Source of the DNA: CAZESS01 sp964414415
GTDB taxonomy: Archaea > Thermoplasmatota > E2 > UBA202 > DSCA01
Direction of reading: 5' to 3'
Length of the DNA stretch: 51,648 nt
NCBI GenBank assembly: GCA_964414415.1
Contig: CAYPWJ010000009.1
Span: forward strand, 1-51,648
Shown: piece by piece, positions 7,937 through 15,689 of the stretch
How positions within the stretch are numbered: position 1 is the first letter of the stretch
Layout: each line of letters opens with the position of its first letter
Position numbers and translations under genes: made by a program
Notes under the pieces: generated by a model
What the model saw: only the letters and a program-made list of their open reading frames with translations
What the model was told of the DNA's origin: nothing
Databases searched by the model: none

Positions 7937-10454
7937 ATATCTCACCCCGCTGGGTTGCATTTTTCACGACGGACTCGACCCGCTGGATGGCCCCGCGGGC
8001 GGCCAGGATCTTTTGCCGGTCCTCCTCGGAGATGTCCTCCGAGACAAGGTCGATGTATCCCTTGGCGATGGAGATCGGGTTGAAGAAGTGATGCGCCGTC
8101 TTGAGCTTGAAGACACGTTCTTTTTCCAGCGCTCGCTCCATTTCCTCGTAGGCCCGTTTCCGCTCGGTGATGTCGTAGGCGGTGCCCAGGACGGCGGGCT
8201 CCCCATTGTAGATGATGGCGGTCGCCGTCAGGTCGATCCATTTCACGACGCCGTCCCGGGTGGTCACCTTGATCTCGTACCGCTCCGGGATTGATGATTC
8301 GCCGGCTATCCGCTGTCTCCCGCGCTCCCTGACAAGGTCCCGGTGGTCGGGATGCACGACCTCCCAGAACGACATCTGCTCGAGCTCCTCGCGGTCATAT
8401 CCCAGCATCTCCTCCATCGCCGGGTTCCCATACTCGAATACGTCGCCGCGGTGAATGAAAATGGCGGAGGCGGAGGCCTCGGCCAGCAGCCTGAACTTCT
8501 CCTCGCTTTCCTTCAGTGCACGCTCCATCTCGATCCGGTCGGTGATGTCCCGGAGGATACCCATGACCAGCGGTTCATCGCCAGCGCCGATGGCAACCGT
8601 GGTCACCTCCACCACCCGCGTGGCGCCATCCGCCGCCATCACCCTGAACTCGTAGCGGCTGGGGATGTCCTCGCCGCCCTCCCGGGCCGCCGCCCGCTTT
8701 TTCACAATTGCGCGGTCATCCGGATGGATGACATCCCAGAAGGAAAACGCGTCGCTGTATATCGTCTCGGCGTCATACCCGATGATGTCCTCAAAGGCGG
8801 GATTCACGTACTGGAAACCCTCCTCAGGATGAATGATGTAGATGGCGTCGTTGGCGTTCTCCACCAGATTCCGGAATTTCGTCTCGCTCCGCTCCAGCGC
8901 CAGCTGCGCCCGCTTCCGCTTGGTGATGTCACGGGCGATGACCTGCACCGCGTAGGGCTCTCCGCCCCGGTAGACGAGGGAGCCCTCCGTCTCCACCCAC
9001 ACCACGTCACCCTGCCGGGTGCGCAGCCGGTACTCGGTCGGCTCCTCCTGGGTCCCGGTCTCCCGTATCTCCTCGATGGTCTCCTCCATCCGTTCCACCT
9101 GACCCTCGCCGTCGAGGAGCCGGGCGAAGACAAGCGTCGGGATCTCCTCCACCGAGTAGCCCAGCAGGTCCCGCGCCGCCTGATTGGCGTCGATAAAGTT
9201 CCCTGAAAAATCATGGATGTACACGGCGAGCATCGTCCGGTCGAAAAACGCCTCATAGCGGGCCTCGCTCTCGCGCAGCGCCTTCTCCATCCGCTTCCGG
9301 TCGGTGATGTCCTCCACCGTGCCGACGAAATAGGCAATCTCGCCGTCCTCGTCGCGGACGGTACGGGCGCTCTCCGAGATCCAGATGACCTCGCCGTCCT
9401 TCCGGTACACCTGCGACTCAAAGTCGATGACCCGGCCCTCCTCCCTGAGACGGCGCACCAGCTCCGCCCGCCGCTCCGGGTCCACGTAGAGCTGCGTGGC
9501 GATGTCCCGCATGCCGTGCATCAACTCCTCGGGGGAATCATAGCCATAGATACGGGCCAGCGCCGGGTTCACGCTGATGTGGTAGCCCTCAGCCGTGCTC
9601 TTATAGATGCCCATGACCGCGTTCCGAAAGATGTTCTTGTAGTTCTCCTCAGCGACGCGCAGCGCCTCCTCCGCCCGTTTCTGCTTGGTGACATCCCGCA
9701 CGACGGCCTGGACCATCGAGCTGTCCTCCAGCTCAATCCGGTTGAGCGACACCTCCGCGTCAAACGGCGTGCCGTCCATCCTGACGTGCTTCCAGTAAAA
9801 ACGCTGCGGTTCGCCCTGCAGCGCCGCCCTGATGTAAGCGCGTGCTTCAGGCCCGGATTCGCTTCCGTCGGGCTGCCGCGGCGGCGAAAACTCCCCGGGT
9901 GAATGACCGATGATGTTTTCCTTCTTGCACCCAAACATCGCAAGGGCCTTCTGGTTGCAGTCGATGAACACGTCCTCCGTCATCAAAAAAATAGCGTCGT
10001 TCGCCGACTCAAACAGCGTCCGGTACTTCCGCTCGCTCGTCTTCAGCCGCGCCAGCGAACGCTCCCGCTCGGTGACGTCGCGGAGCATGCCCACCACCCG
10101 GGTGTCCTCGCCGGGCAGCGCCACCGTGTTGGCCTCCACATGTCGGATGCCGCCGTCCTTCGAGACAATCCGGAACTGGTAGGCGGGCTCCAGCTCCTCG
10201 CCGCGCTCCCGGGCCTGCTCCCGCTGCCGAATCAGCGAGCGGTCGTCGGGGTGGATAATCTCCCAGAAGTCGAAATCCTCGGTGCAGACCTCGTCAGCCT
10301 CGTAGCCGGTGAGCTCCTCGAAAGCCGGATTGACGTATTCGAAGCCGGACGGCGTGATGATGTAGATGGCGTCGAGCGTGTGTTCGACGAGTGTATGATA
10401 TATCTGCTCGCGGTCATCGTCGGATGACATGCCTGTAGTGCGGTCGCTGGCCAT
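7929..10454 (-). CDS. Six-PAS sensor protein with dimerisation helix but no ATPase domain
   Basis: An 841-residue cytosolic protein with no transmembrane segment. Six PAS/PAC units follow each other at about residues 15-130, 140-260, 268-390, 395-513, 522-640 and 650-765, each closed by a DITxRKR-type PAC end. The last 75 residues start with a helix carrying FKLKTAHHFFNPISIAKGY, which resembles the phosphoacceptor H-box of histidine kinases (H followed by an N-P). The protein then stops at KNATQRGEICE with no N, G1 or G2 boxes, so the HATPase domain is missing. It may be phosphorylated in trans, or act as a scaffold for the receiver encoded by the overlapping downstream gene. PAS domains commonly bind small ligands, haem or flavin; the ligand is unknown. 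Start taken at the first ATG; ATG at 10430 is an alternative. Confidence 0.88.
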   Translation of the reverse strand: MASDRTTGMSSDDDREQIYHTLVEHTLDAIYIITPSGFEYVNPAFEELTGYEADEVCTEDFDFWEIIHPDDRSLIRQREQARERGEELEPAYQFRIVSKDGGIRHVEANTVALPGEDTRVVGMLRDVTERERSLARLKTSERKYRTLFESANDAIFLMTEDVFIDCNQKALAMFGCKKENIIGHSPGEFSPPRQPDGSESGPEARAYIRAALQGEPQRFYWKHVRMDGTPFDAEVSLNRIELEDSSMVQAVVRDVTKQKRAEEALRVAEENYKNIFRNAVMGIYKSTAEGYHISVNPALARIYGYDSPEELMHGMRDIATQLYVDPERRAELVRRLREEGRVIDFESQVYRKDGEVIWISESARTVRDEDGEIAYFVGTVEDITDRKRMEKALRESEARYEAFFDRTMLAVYIHDFSGNFIDANQAARDLLGYSVEEIPTLVFARLLDGEGQVERMEETIEEIRETGTQEEPTEYRLRTRQGDVVWVETEGSLVYRGGEPYAVQVIARDITKRKRAQLALERSETKFRNLVENANDAIYIIHPEEGFQYVNPAFEDIIGYDAETIYSDAFSFWDVIHPDDRAIVKKRAAAREGGEDIPSRYEFRVMAADGATRVVEVTTVAIGAGDEPLVMGILRDITDRIEMERALKESEEKFRLLAEASASAIFIHRGDVFEYGNPAMEEMLGYDREELEQMSFWEVVHPDHRDLVRERGRQRIAGESSIPERYEIKVTTRDGVVKWIDLTATAIIYNGEPAVLGTAYDITERKRAYEEMERALEKERVFKLKTAHHFFNPISIAKGYIDLVSEDISEEDRQKILAARGAIQRVESVVKNATQRGEICE

Positions 10455-10535
10455 GCTTCCTCCTGATACGGCAGGATGTATCCACCTAAAGCAGGTTGCT
10501 TTGCTATAAACGTTTCGGAAAAACGACGCTCCCGT

Positions 10536-10958
10536 CTACCGCCACGCGCCGGGCGGTGACGCAGACAGCCCGAGAGCGGCAAGCCATCGGGAAAGCTCCT
10601 CGTCGCCCGGCGCCCGAAACAGGTGGCTTCGGCAGCGGCAGTCGCTGCAGCCGATACCGGCAACGGGCGCACATCGGTCGGCCAGCGCCGTCGCGAGTTC
10701 GCATTCCCGCTGCTGCCCGGGAGCATACCACACCCGCCGCACCGCCGCCGCCTGGAGGAAATAATCGATGTGCCAGTGTATTTTTTTCTCGCTGCGGAGA
10801 TGACGGGCGATGCGCCGCCGCAGGCCGTTCATGGCGGAGCCAACGTAGGCATACACGCCCGCCTTGAAGGAGATGTCGCCGAGGGCTCCTATCGTGATGA
10901 CGGCAGGCGACGGCAGCTCCATGCCCAGCACATAGGTGCCCGGTGCATCAGGCTCCAT
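10536..10958 (-). CDS. DUF123 GIY-YIG-like protein
   Basis: Small protein (140 residues from the ATG at 10958; an upstream ATG at 10973 is possible) of the archaeal DUF123 group, related to the GIY-YIG nuclease fold. Visible: GTYVLGMEL at the N terminus, GVYAYVGSAMNGLRRRIARH and KKIHWHIDYFL, which are the conserved blocks of the family. The C-terminal part has several cysteines (CxxCxC near GIGCSDCRCRSHLF), also typical, perhaps for metal binding. The gene overlaps the 3' end of the Mrp-ATPase gene by 11 bases and is probably translated from the same mRNA. Its biological substrate is not known. Confidence 0.88.
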   Translation of the reverse strand: MEPDAPGTYVLGMELPSPAVITIGALGDISFKAGVYAYVGSAMNGLRRRIARHLRSEKKIHWHIDYFLQAAAVRRVWYAPGQQRECELATALADRCAPVAGIGCSDCRCRSHLFRAPGDEELSRWLAALGLSASPPGAWR

Positions 10959-11769
10959 CGCGCTCCTCGTCAACGGCAGCCTCGATGCGCTTCACGATGT
11001 CCGTGAACGCTGCGGCGGCCGGTGAATCCTCGTGGCCGACGAATGGCTTCCCTGTGTCACCGGAGGAGACAACGACGGGATCCAGCGGGACCGCCCCCAG
11101 GAAGGGAACATCAAGCTGTGCAGCTGCCCGCTCGCCGCCGCCCTGCTTGAACAGGTCGATGCGCTCGCCGCAGTGCGGGCAGGTGAAGCCGCTCATGTTC
11201 TCGATGACGCCCAGCACGGACATGTCGACCTGCCTGGCGAAGCCGACCGCCTTGCGTGCGTCGAGTAATGCGACGTCCTGCGGGGTGGTGACCACCAGGG
11301 CGTGACCACCGGGGATGAGCTGGCCGATGCTGAGCGGCTCGTCACCGGTGCCAGGCGGCAGGTCGATGACGAGGTAGTCGAGGCTCCCCCACTGGACGTC
11401 TCCCAGGAACTGCCGGATGACGTTCATCTTGAGCGGGCCGCGCCATATCACGGGCAGGTCTTTGTCCTGCAGCAGGAACGCCATCGACATCACCTTCAGA
11501 CCAGCGGGCGTCGTCGCGGGGATGATGCTGTCTTCGTCGCCGGACAGCTGGACGTCCTCGACGCCCAGCAGCTTCGGGATGTTCGGGCCGTGGATGTCAA
11601 CGTCCAGAAGCCCGACTTCGTTGCCTTTCATCGCGAGGGCGGTTGCCAGGTTGGCGGCCACGGTGCTCTTGCCGACACCGCCCTTCCCGCTGATGACCGC
11701 CAGCGTATGATCGATCTGTTCCAGGTTGCCGGCTACTTTGGCATCCTGCTCGGTGTCGTTTCGCTGCAT
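10948..11769 (-). CDS. Mrp/NBP35-family Fe-S cluster carrier ATPase
   Basis: A 273-residue P-loop ATPase of the ApbC/Nbp35 (deviant Walker A) class, which carries [4Fe-4S] clusters to apo-proteins. Visible: deviant Walker A ISGKGGVGKST, LLDVDIHGPNIP, Walker B-like YLVIDLPPGTGDEPLS, and CPHCG (CxxC), whose cysteines bridge a cluster between two monomers. The archaeal form lacks the bacterial N-terminal DUF59 domain, as here. A divergent promoter region of about 100 bases separates it from the lipoprotein gene at 11877. Confidence 0.95.
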   Translation of the reverse strand: MQRNDTEQDAKVAGNLEQIDHTLAVISGKGGVGKSTVAANLATALAMKGNEVGLLDVDIHGPNIPKLLGVEDVQLSGDEDSIIPATTPAGLKVMSMAFLLQDKDLPVIWRGPLKMNVIRQFLGDVQWGSLDYLVIDLPPGTGDEPLSIGQLIPGGHALVVTTPQDVALLDARKAVGFARQVDMSVLGVIENMSGFTCPHCGERIDLFKQGGGERAAAQLDVPFLGAVPLDPVVVSSGDTGKPFVGHEDSPAAAAFTDIVKRIEAAVDEERDGA

Positions 11770-11849
11770 GGAGAGGGAATGGCCTGGCGGTAATCAATGT
11801 TTCCCCGCCGCATCGCGTTGCAGGCGTCCGAAATTATTATAGAGACGTA

Positions 11850-11859
11850 GCATATATGG
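11850..11859 (+). promoter_or_regulatory. TATA-like box for C25-like lipoprotein gene
   Basis: GCATATATGG centred 23 bases before the ATG at 11877. This spacing would place transcription start at or next to the start codon. A second AT-rich stretch (AATTATTATAG, from 11832) lies upstream. Confidence 0.5.
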
Positions 11860-11876
11860 TAATCACTGTGATGCCA

Positions 11877-14714
11877 ATGAACACGAAAGAGACCAAGGTA
11901 ATGGTTGTCTTCGCTATCGCCATTATGATCGGCGCCGCGTTTAGCGGCTGCATGGAGAATGGCGGTGTCAAAGAGGTAAAAGGCTTCGACATGGACGACA
12001 TCGAAAACATCAACGCGGAGCGGAAGCAAGGAGTCACACCGGTTGTCGCTGCAGAGCACACGCCATTCTACGCCCTCATCGGCACCCCCATCGCCTCCTA
12101 TTATGAAGGAAATGAGAGCATGGTTGCGCCGCTGCTCGTGAAAAACATGACCGAGCCGTCGAAGCCCGTCGCTCGCTTCGACAGCCAATACGCGTATACC
12201 GGCGAGATTACCATGGCGGAGGAGACGCCGGAGAACGTGTCGCTTGACGTGGTTCCAAAGATATGGAAGAAGAGCGACGCGGTCGTGCTGATAGAGAGCA
12301 GCGAGCGGGGCTACAGCCTCGGCGTCGCGGCCACCCCCATCGCCTCGTATCTCAACATCCCGGTCGTCGTGACCGACAACACCGACGACGTCCGCGGTCT
12401 GCTCAAGGACCTCGGCGTCAAGTATACCTTCCTGTGCGGCGACCTGGAAGGACACCAGCGGACCTGGCGCTTCGCCGATGACCAGGCCATCACCAATTTC
12501 CTCGTCACCTATGTCAAGGAGCAGTTCGGCTCCGTTGACTATCTCTCCATCACCAATCCCCGCGACGCATATCCGCCGGAGGTGCTGAACACCACGACGT
12601 TTGCATTCAGCGGCACCCTGAACTCCGTGGCCATTCTGCCATCCACGCTCAGTTCGACGGCGAAGGGCTTCCTGCAGCCCCAGTCACACAACTTTACCAT
12701 CCCCGAGGGCTACAAGTACGCCCGGGTAAAGGTCACGCTGGTCAACAAAAACGCGGACAACGTGGCGGAGATGGGCGACTACATCACCATCTCAGGCGGA
12801 CCGCGCATCGAGGATCTGCCGGCCGCGCAGCAGAACTACGAGCTCATGCAGATAAACACGATGGCCGGCATCCCGGAGCGAGACGAAAACGGCGACATCG
12901 TGACCGACAAGGTCCATTATGAGACGGTGCTGTACGACCGCGGCGGCGTCACCTACGACCTGTCGCTGCTGGGCACCTGGCTGGCCGACGAGCAGGGCAA
13001 ATACGAGGTCGACGTCACCGTCGAGCAGCTCAGCGACCCCTACATCTCCACGATGCCGAAGCTCTCAGCCATCGCCCCATATCTGACTGCCTACCGCAGG
13101 GGAGTCCTCTGGGCGGAACGTGATTTTGCGTTTGCTGCCACCGACAACGTGACGGTCAACGGCGAGACCTGCCCCGGCTACTACGTCCCCCGGAAAAATC
13201 CCAAGCTGGCAAAGCCACTCAACGACAAGCTCATGGAGCGACATGAGGAGCTCAACAGGCTGCTTGGCAACATCTCCAACGTCTCCGCCGACAACACCAA
13301 GGCGCTCCAGCAGCATTACCACGACGACCCCATCAACATCGCGCTGGTCGGCGGCACCACCATGCTGCCGCAGTACATCTACGAGAACCCGGATACCCCC
13401 AAGGACGACGCCATGGCCGTCAATTACTTCGGCTACGGCACCCCGAGCGACATCGTCTACGGCAACATCGACCCTGACCCGGAGGAGCCGAAGAACGACA
13501 CCTACAGCTACTGGCCGCAGCAGGAAAACGTCGTCGGCCGCATCACCGGCTGGGACGTCCAGGACGCCTCGGCGCTGGTCTGCCGCACCATCTTCTACGA
13601 CGAGATCATCCAGGACAAGGGCGACTGGAAGCGCAGCGCCACCGTCCAGTCCGGCTGCGGCACCGACTTCCAGAAGCTCCCGGTGATAGAGCAGGTGAAG
13701 AACATCCTGGCGCCGCTGCTCGGCGGCCACGCGGGCGACCCGATGAAGTTTCCGTCGGGAGCGACGCGGTTCGCCGGCGACGCCATCGCCGCCAGCATCG
13801 AGAACGGCGGCTACGACGTCAAGCGAACCTACTTTACGGTCTCGCAGCGGAAAGGATTCAGCGACGAGGCCCTGACGGAGATAAAGCGAAGCGGTCTGCT
13901 CAACATGCTCCTGTTCCCCAAGCTCGAGGTAAAGATGATCAGCGGCGAGGAGGTCGTGCGCGGCGGTGAGCTGCAACACGAGTGCAACATCCTCTACGAG
14001 AACGGGCACGGCAGCATGCACCTCTACGAGTTCGGCGACGTCGCCATGTGGGGCCTCGGCATCGGCTACTTCTTCGGTCCGCTCATCATGGGCTTCCTGA
14101 CCAGGATATCGATGTTCGCGACGCCGATGGCAGCGCTGGGCACCTACAGCGCCCGCGGCGTCGAAAACATGAAGCTCGGGCCGTCGACGATGATGATCGA
14201 GAGCTGCGTCAACGGCAAGATAGACGGGATGTATGTGCCCAACAACATCGGGCAGGCCTACATCCACGCCGGCGTCAACTCGCTGCTGGCATCGACGACG
14301 TTCACCAACGTCGCCGGGTACCTCAAGCCCCGGCCGTTCATCCACAGCTTCGGCGTCTACGCCTACATGAAGGCCTGGTACAACCTGCTGGTCAACGGCG
14401 AGTATCCACGCCTGAACTTCGGCATGGTGATGCACAAGCAGATGTTCAGGGACATGGCGCAGAACGACAGCGCGATTGGCACGGCGCTCCGCAACGCCCG
14501 CAACGACTATCTCCGCAAGGATGCAAACTCGACGTTCCTCTGGGTGCCGCCGCTCGGCGGCGACACGAGCACCACCTACAGGGGGGACACGGGCATCCTG
14601 AAACCAAGCAGCCGCGGCACGCGCGTGCTCCCCAAGAAATACAATACCTATCTGGAATACGCGCTCTACGGCGACCCTGCCTTCAATCCCTATCAGCCGG
14701 TCAACGACGGCTGA
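11877..14714 (+). CDS. Exported lipoprotein with C25 (gingipain-like) caspase-fold peptidase domain
   Basis: A 945-residue protein. A hydrophobic signal with lipobox (IGAAFSGC) predicts lipid attachment on the outer face of the membrane. The middle and C-terminal half resemble peptidase family C25: INIALVGGTTMLPQYIY, VVGRITGWDVQDAS, a candidate catalytic histidine at about 711 in NGHGSMH, a candidate catalytic cysteine at about 777 in ESCVNGK, and a closing ALYGDPAFNPYQ that matches the LLGDP end of gingipains. The first half contains two short alike stretches (GTPIASYYEG and ATPIASYLNI) near LIESSERGYSLG. Cleavage of extracellular peptides after Arg or Lys is the family norm; specificity here is inferred. 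I chose the ATG at 11877 over an upstream one at 11856 because it gives a standard signal (MNTKETK then hydrophobic). Confidence 0.78.
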   Translation: MNTKETKVMVVFAIAIMIGAAFSGCMENGGVKEVKGFDMDDIENINAERKQGVTPVVAAEHTPFYALIGTPIASYYEGNESMVAPLLVKNMTEPSKPVARFDSQYAYTGEITMAEETPENVSLDVVPKIWKKSDAVVLIESSERGYSLGVAATPIASYLNIPVVVTDNTDDVRGLLKDLGVKYTFLCGDLEGHQRTWRFADDQAITNFLVTYVKEQFGSVDYLSITNPRDAYPPEVLNTTTFAFSGTLNSVAILPSTLSSTAKGFLQPQSHNFTIPEGYKYARVKVTLVNKNADNVAEMGDYITISGGPRIEDLPAAQQNYELMQINTMAGIPERDENGDIVTDKVHYETVLYDRGGVTYDLSLLGTWLADEQGKYEVDVTVEQLSDPYISTMPKLSAIAPYLTAYRRGVLWAERDFAFAATDNVTVNGETCPGYYVPRKNPKLAKPLNDKLMERHEELNRLLGNISNVSADNTKALQQHYHDDPINIALVGGTTMLPQYIYENPDTPKDDAMAVNYFGYGTPSDIVYGNIDPDPEEPKNDTYSYWPQQENVVGRITGWDVQDASALVCRTIFYDEIIQDKGDWKRSATVQSGCGTDFQKLPVIEQVKNILAPLLGGHAGDPMKFPSGATRFAGDAIAASIENGGYDVKRTYFTVSQRKGFSDEALTEIKRSGLLNMLLFPKLEVKMISGEEVVRGGELQHECNILYENGHGSMHLYEFGDVAMWGLGIGYFFGPLIMGFLTRISMFATPMAALGTYSARGVENMKLGPSTMMIESCVNGKIDGMYVPNNIGQAYIHAGVNSLLASTTFTNVAGYLKPRPFIHSFGVYAYMKAWYNLLVNGEYPRLNFGMVMHKQMFRDMAQNDSAIGTALRNARNDYLRKDANSTFLWVPPLGGDTSTTYRGDTGILKPSSRGTRVLPKKYNTYLEYALYGDPAFNPYQPVNDG

Positions 14715-14718
14715 GCGG

Positions 14719-14752
14719 CGGTTCTTTCCTTCACCCTCTTTTTTCTCTTGCC
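14719..14752 (+). terminator. T-rich putative archaeal terminator
   Basis: Pyrimidine tract with runs TTCTTTCC and CTTTTTTCTC directly after the lipoprotein stop, on the sense strand. Archaeal RNA polymerase stops at such U-rich tracts. No strong hairpin precedes it. Confidence 0.45.
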
Positions 14753-14787
14753 GTTACCCGTGGGGCAGGCTGTGACAGGCAGCGCGG

Positions 14788-15096
14788 TCAGTATTCACGC
14801 CACTTGTGGCCGCATTCGGTGCAGGTGTAGATGCGCGTCTCCGGCTCGTCGGCCGCCCGTGTCTGCCTGAGCACCCAGTAGGCCTCGTTGTTGCCGCACT
14901 TGGGGCAGGTCACCTGTGTCTTCGGCAGCACCTCGAGGTCTTCGTCGCTGTCGATGACCGTCAGTTCCTGCTCCTCCCGGTCGGCGACGATGCGCCGGTC
15001 GCCGGTCTTCTGTTCCCGGTAGTCGCACTTGCGGCAGACCATCTCGTCGCCGTCGGGATACAGCAGCGAGCCGCACTCCGGACAAAACATAGACAT
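14788..15096 (-). CDS. tfs: Transcription factor S (TFS), RNA cleavage factor
   Basis: A 102-residue protein with two zinc ribbons. The N-terminal CPECGSLL...CRKCDY resembles the Rpb9-type ribbon. The C-terminal CPKCGNNEAYWVLRQTRAAD then TCTECGHKWR is the TFIIS-type ribbon, including the acidic DE pair (AADEPE) that reaches into the RNA polymerase active site to stimulate cleavage of backtracked RNA. The start MSMFCPECG is the usual N terminus of the family. Confidence 0.96.
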   Translation of the reverse strand: MSMFCPECGSLLYPDGDEMVCRKCDYREQKTGDRRIVADREEQELTVIDSDEDLEVLPKTQVTCPKCGNNEAYWVLRQTRAADEPETRIYTCTECGHKWREY

Positions 15097-15168
15097 CGTA
15101 TGCCCCCTCCCATAAAAATGTTTTGCGGCACCAGGCATGTCGGCTGACGTGCCGCTCGCCGCGGCAAC

Positions 15169-15178
15169 GTTTAAAAAA
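15169..15178 (+). promoter_or_regulatory. TATA-like box for rhodanese gene
   Basis: GTTTAAAAAA centred 25 bases before the ATG at 15199, consistent with a leaderless or nearly leaderless transcript. Confidence 0.5.
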
Positions 15179-15198
15179 AGCAGCGGCGATAGAGGGAC

Positions 15199-15687
15199 AT
15201 GAACAAGACAGCAGTCGCCGTTGTCGCGGTGCTCATGCTGGCGTCGCTTCCATCTATCGACGGTGGCGCCCAGGCTGCCAGTCCATCGCTGCGGCACCAC
15301 GCTGCCGCCAACGGCCTCGTCAACATATCCGTCCATGAGACGTGGGCGATGCTGCAGAACGAGAGTGACGGGCGCGAGGTCGTCGTCGACGTCCGCACCC
15401 TGCCTGAATGGTTCAGCGAGCGGATCGCGACACCGCACCGGTATGACAGCCCCATCCTGTATCCGCTGCAGCTGCTCGAGGTGCCACTGTTCAGGCAGCT
15501 ATTCCGTCTCGCCTTCGAGGGCAACGAAGTCATCCTGTACTGCCGGAGCGCCAATCGCTCCTGCATCGCCGGGAACATGCTCGTTGACGAGGGGTTTGAC
15601 GGCACGCTGTACAACATGGAGGGCGGCATCGTCGCCTGGAAAGCCGCCAGTCTGCCCGTCACGACGGGCTTCGGATTCGGGTCGTAG
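15199..15687 (+). CDS. Exported single-domain rhodanese-like protein
   Basis: A 162-residue protein with a Sec-type signal peptide (MNKTAVAVVAVLMLASL, cleavage likely around residue 26) and one rhodanese domain. Visible: VVVDVRTLPEWFSERI, the active-site loop YCRSANRS with the catalytic Cys, and MEGGIVAWKAASLPV. The CRSxxRS loop is six residues long, the size associated with thiosulfate or other sulfur donors rather than phosphatases. Outside the cell it could act on sulfane sulfur or cyanide; the real substrate is unknown. It is convergent with the C1 protease gene, two bases apart. Confidence 0.88.
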   Translation: MNKTAVAVVAVLMLASLPSIDGGAQAASPSLRHHAAANGLVNISVHETWAMLQNESDGREVVVDVRTLPEWFSERIATPHRYDSPILYPLQLLEVPLFRQLFRLAFEGNEVILYCRSANRSCIAGNMLVDEGFDGTLYNMEGGIVAWKAASLPVTTGFGFGS

Positions 15688-15689
15688 CG

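Noticed and set aside
13065..14435. 456-codon minus-strand open frame opposite the C25-like lipoprotein
   Set aside because: It mirrors the codon pattern of the real gene; composition is Val/Asp/His-rich without any domain, typical of an antisense shadow.
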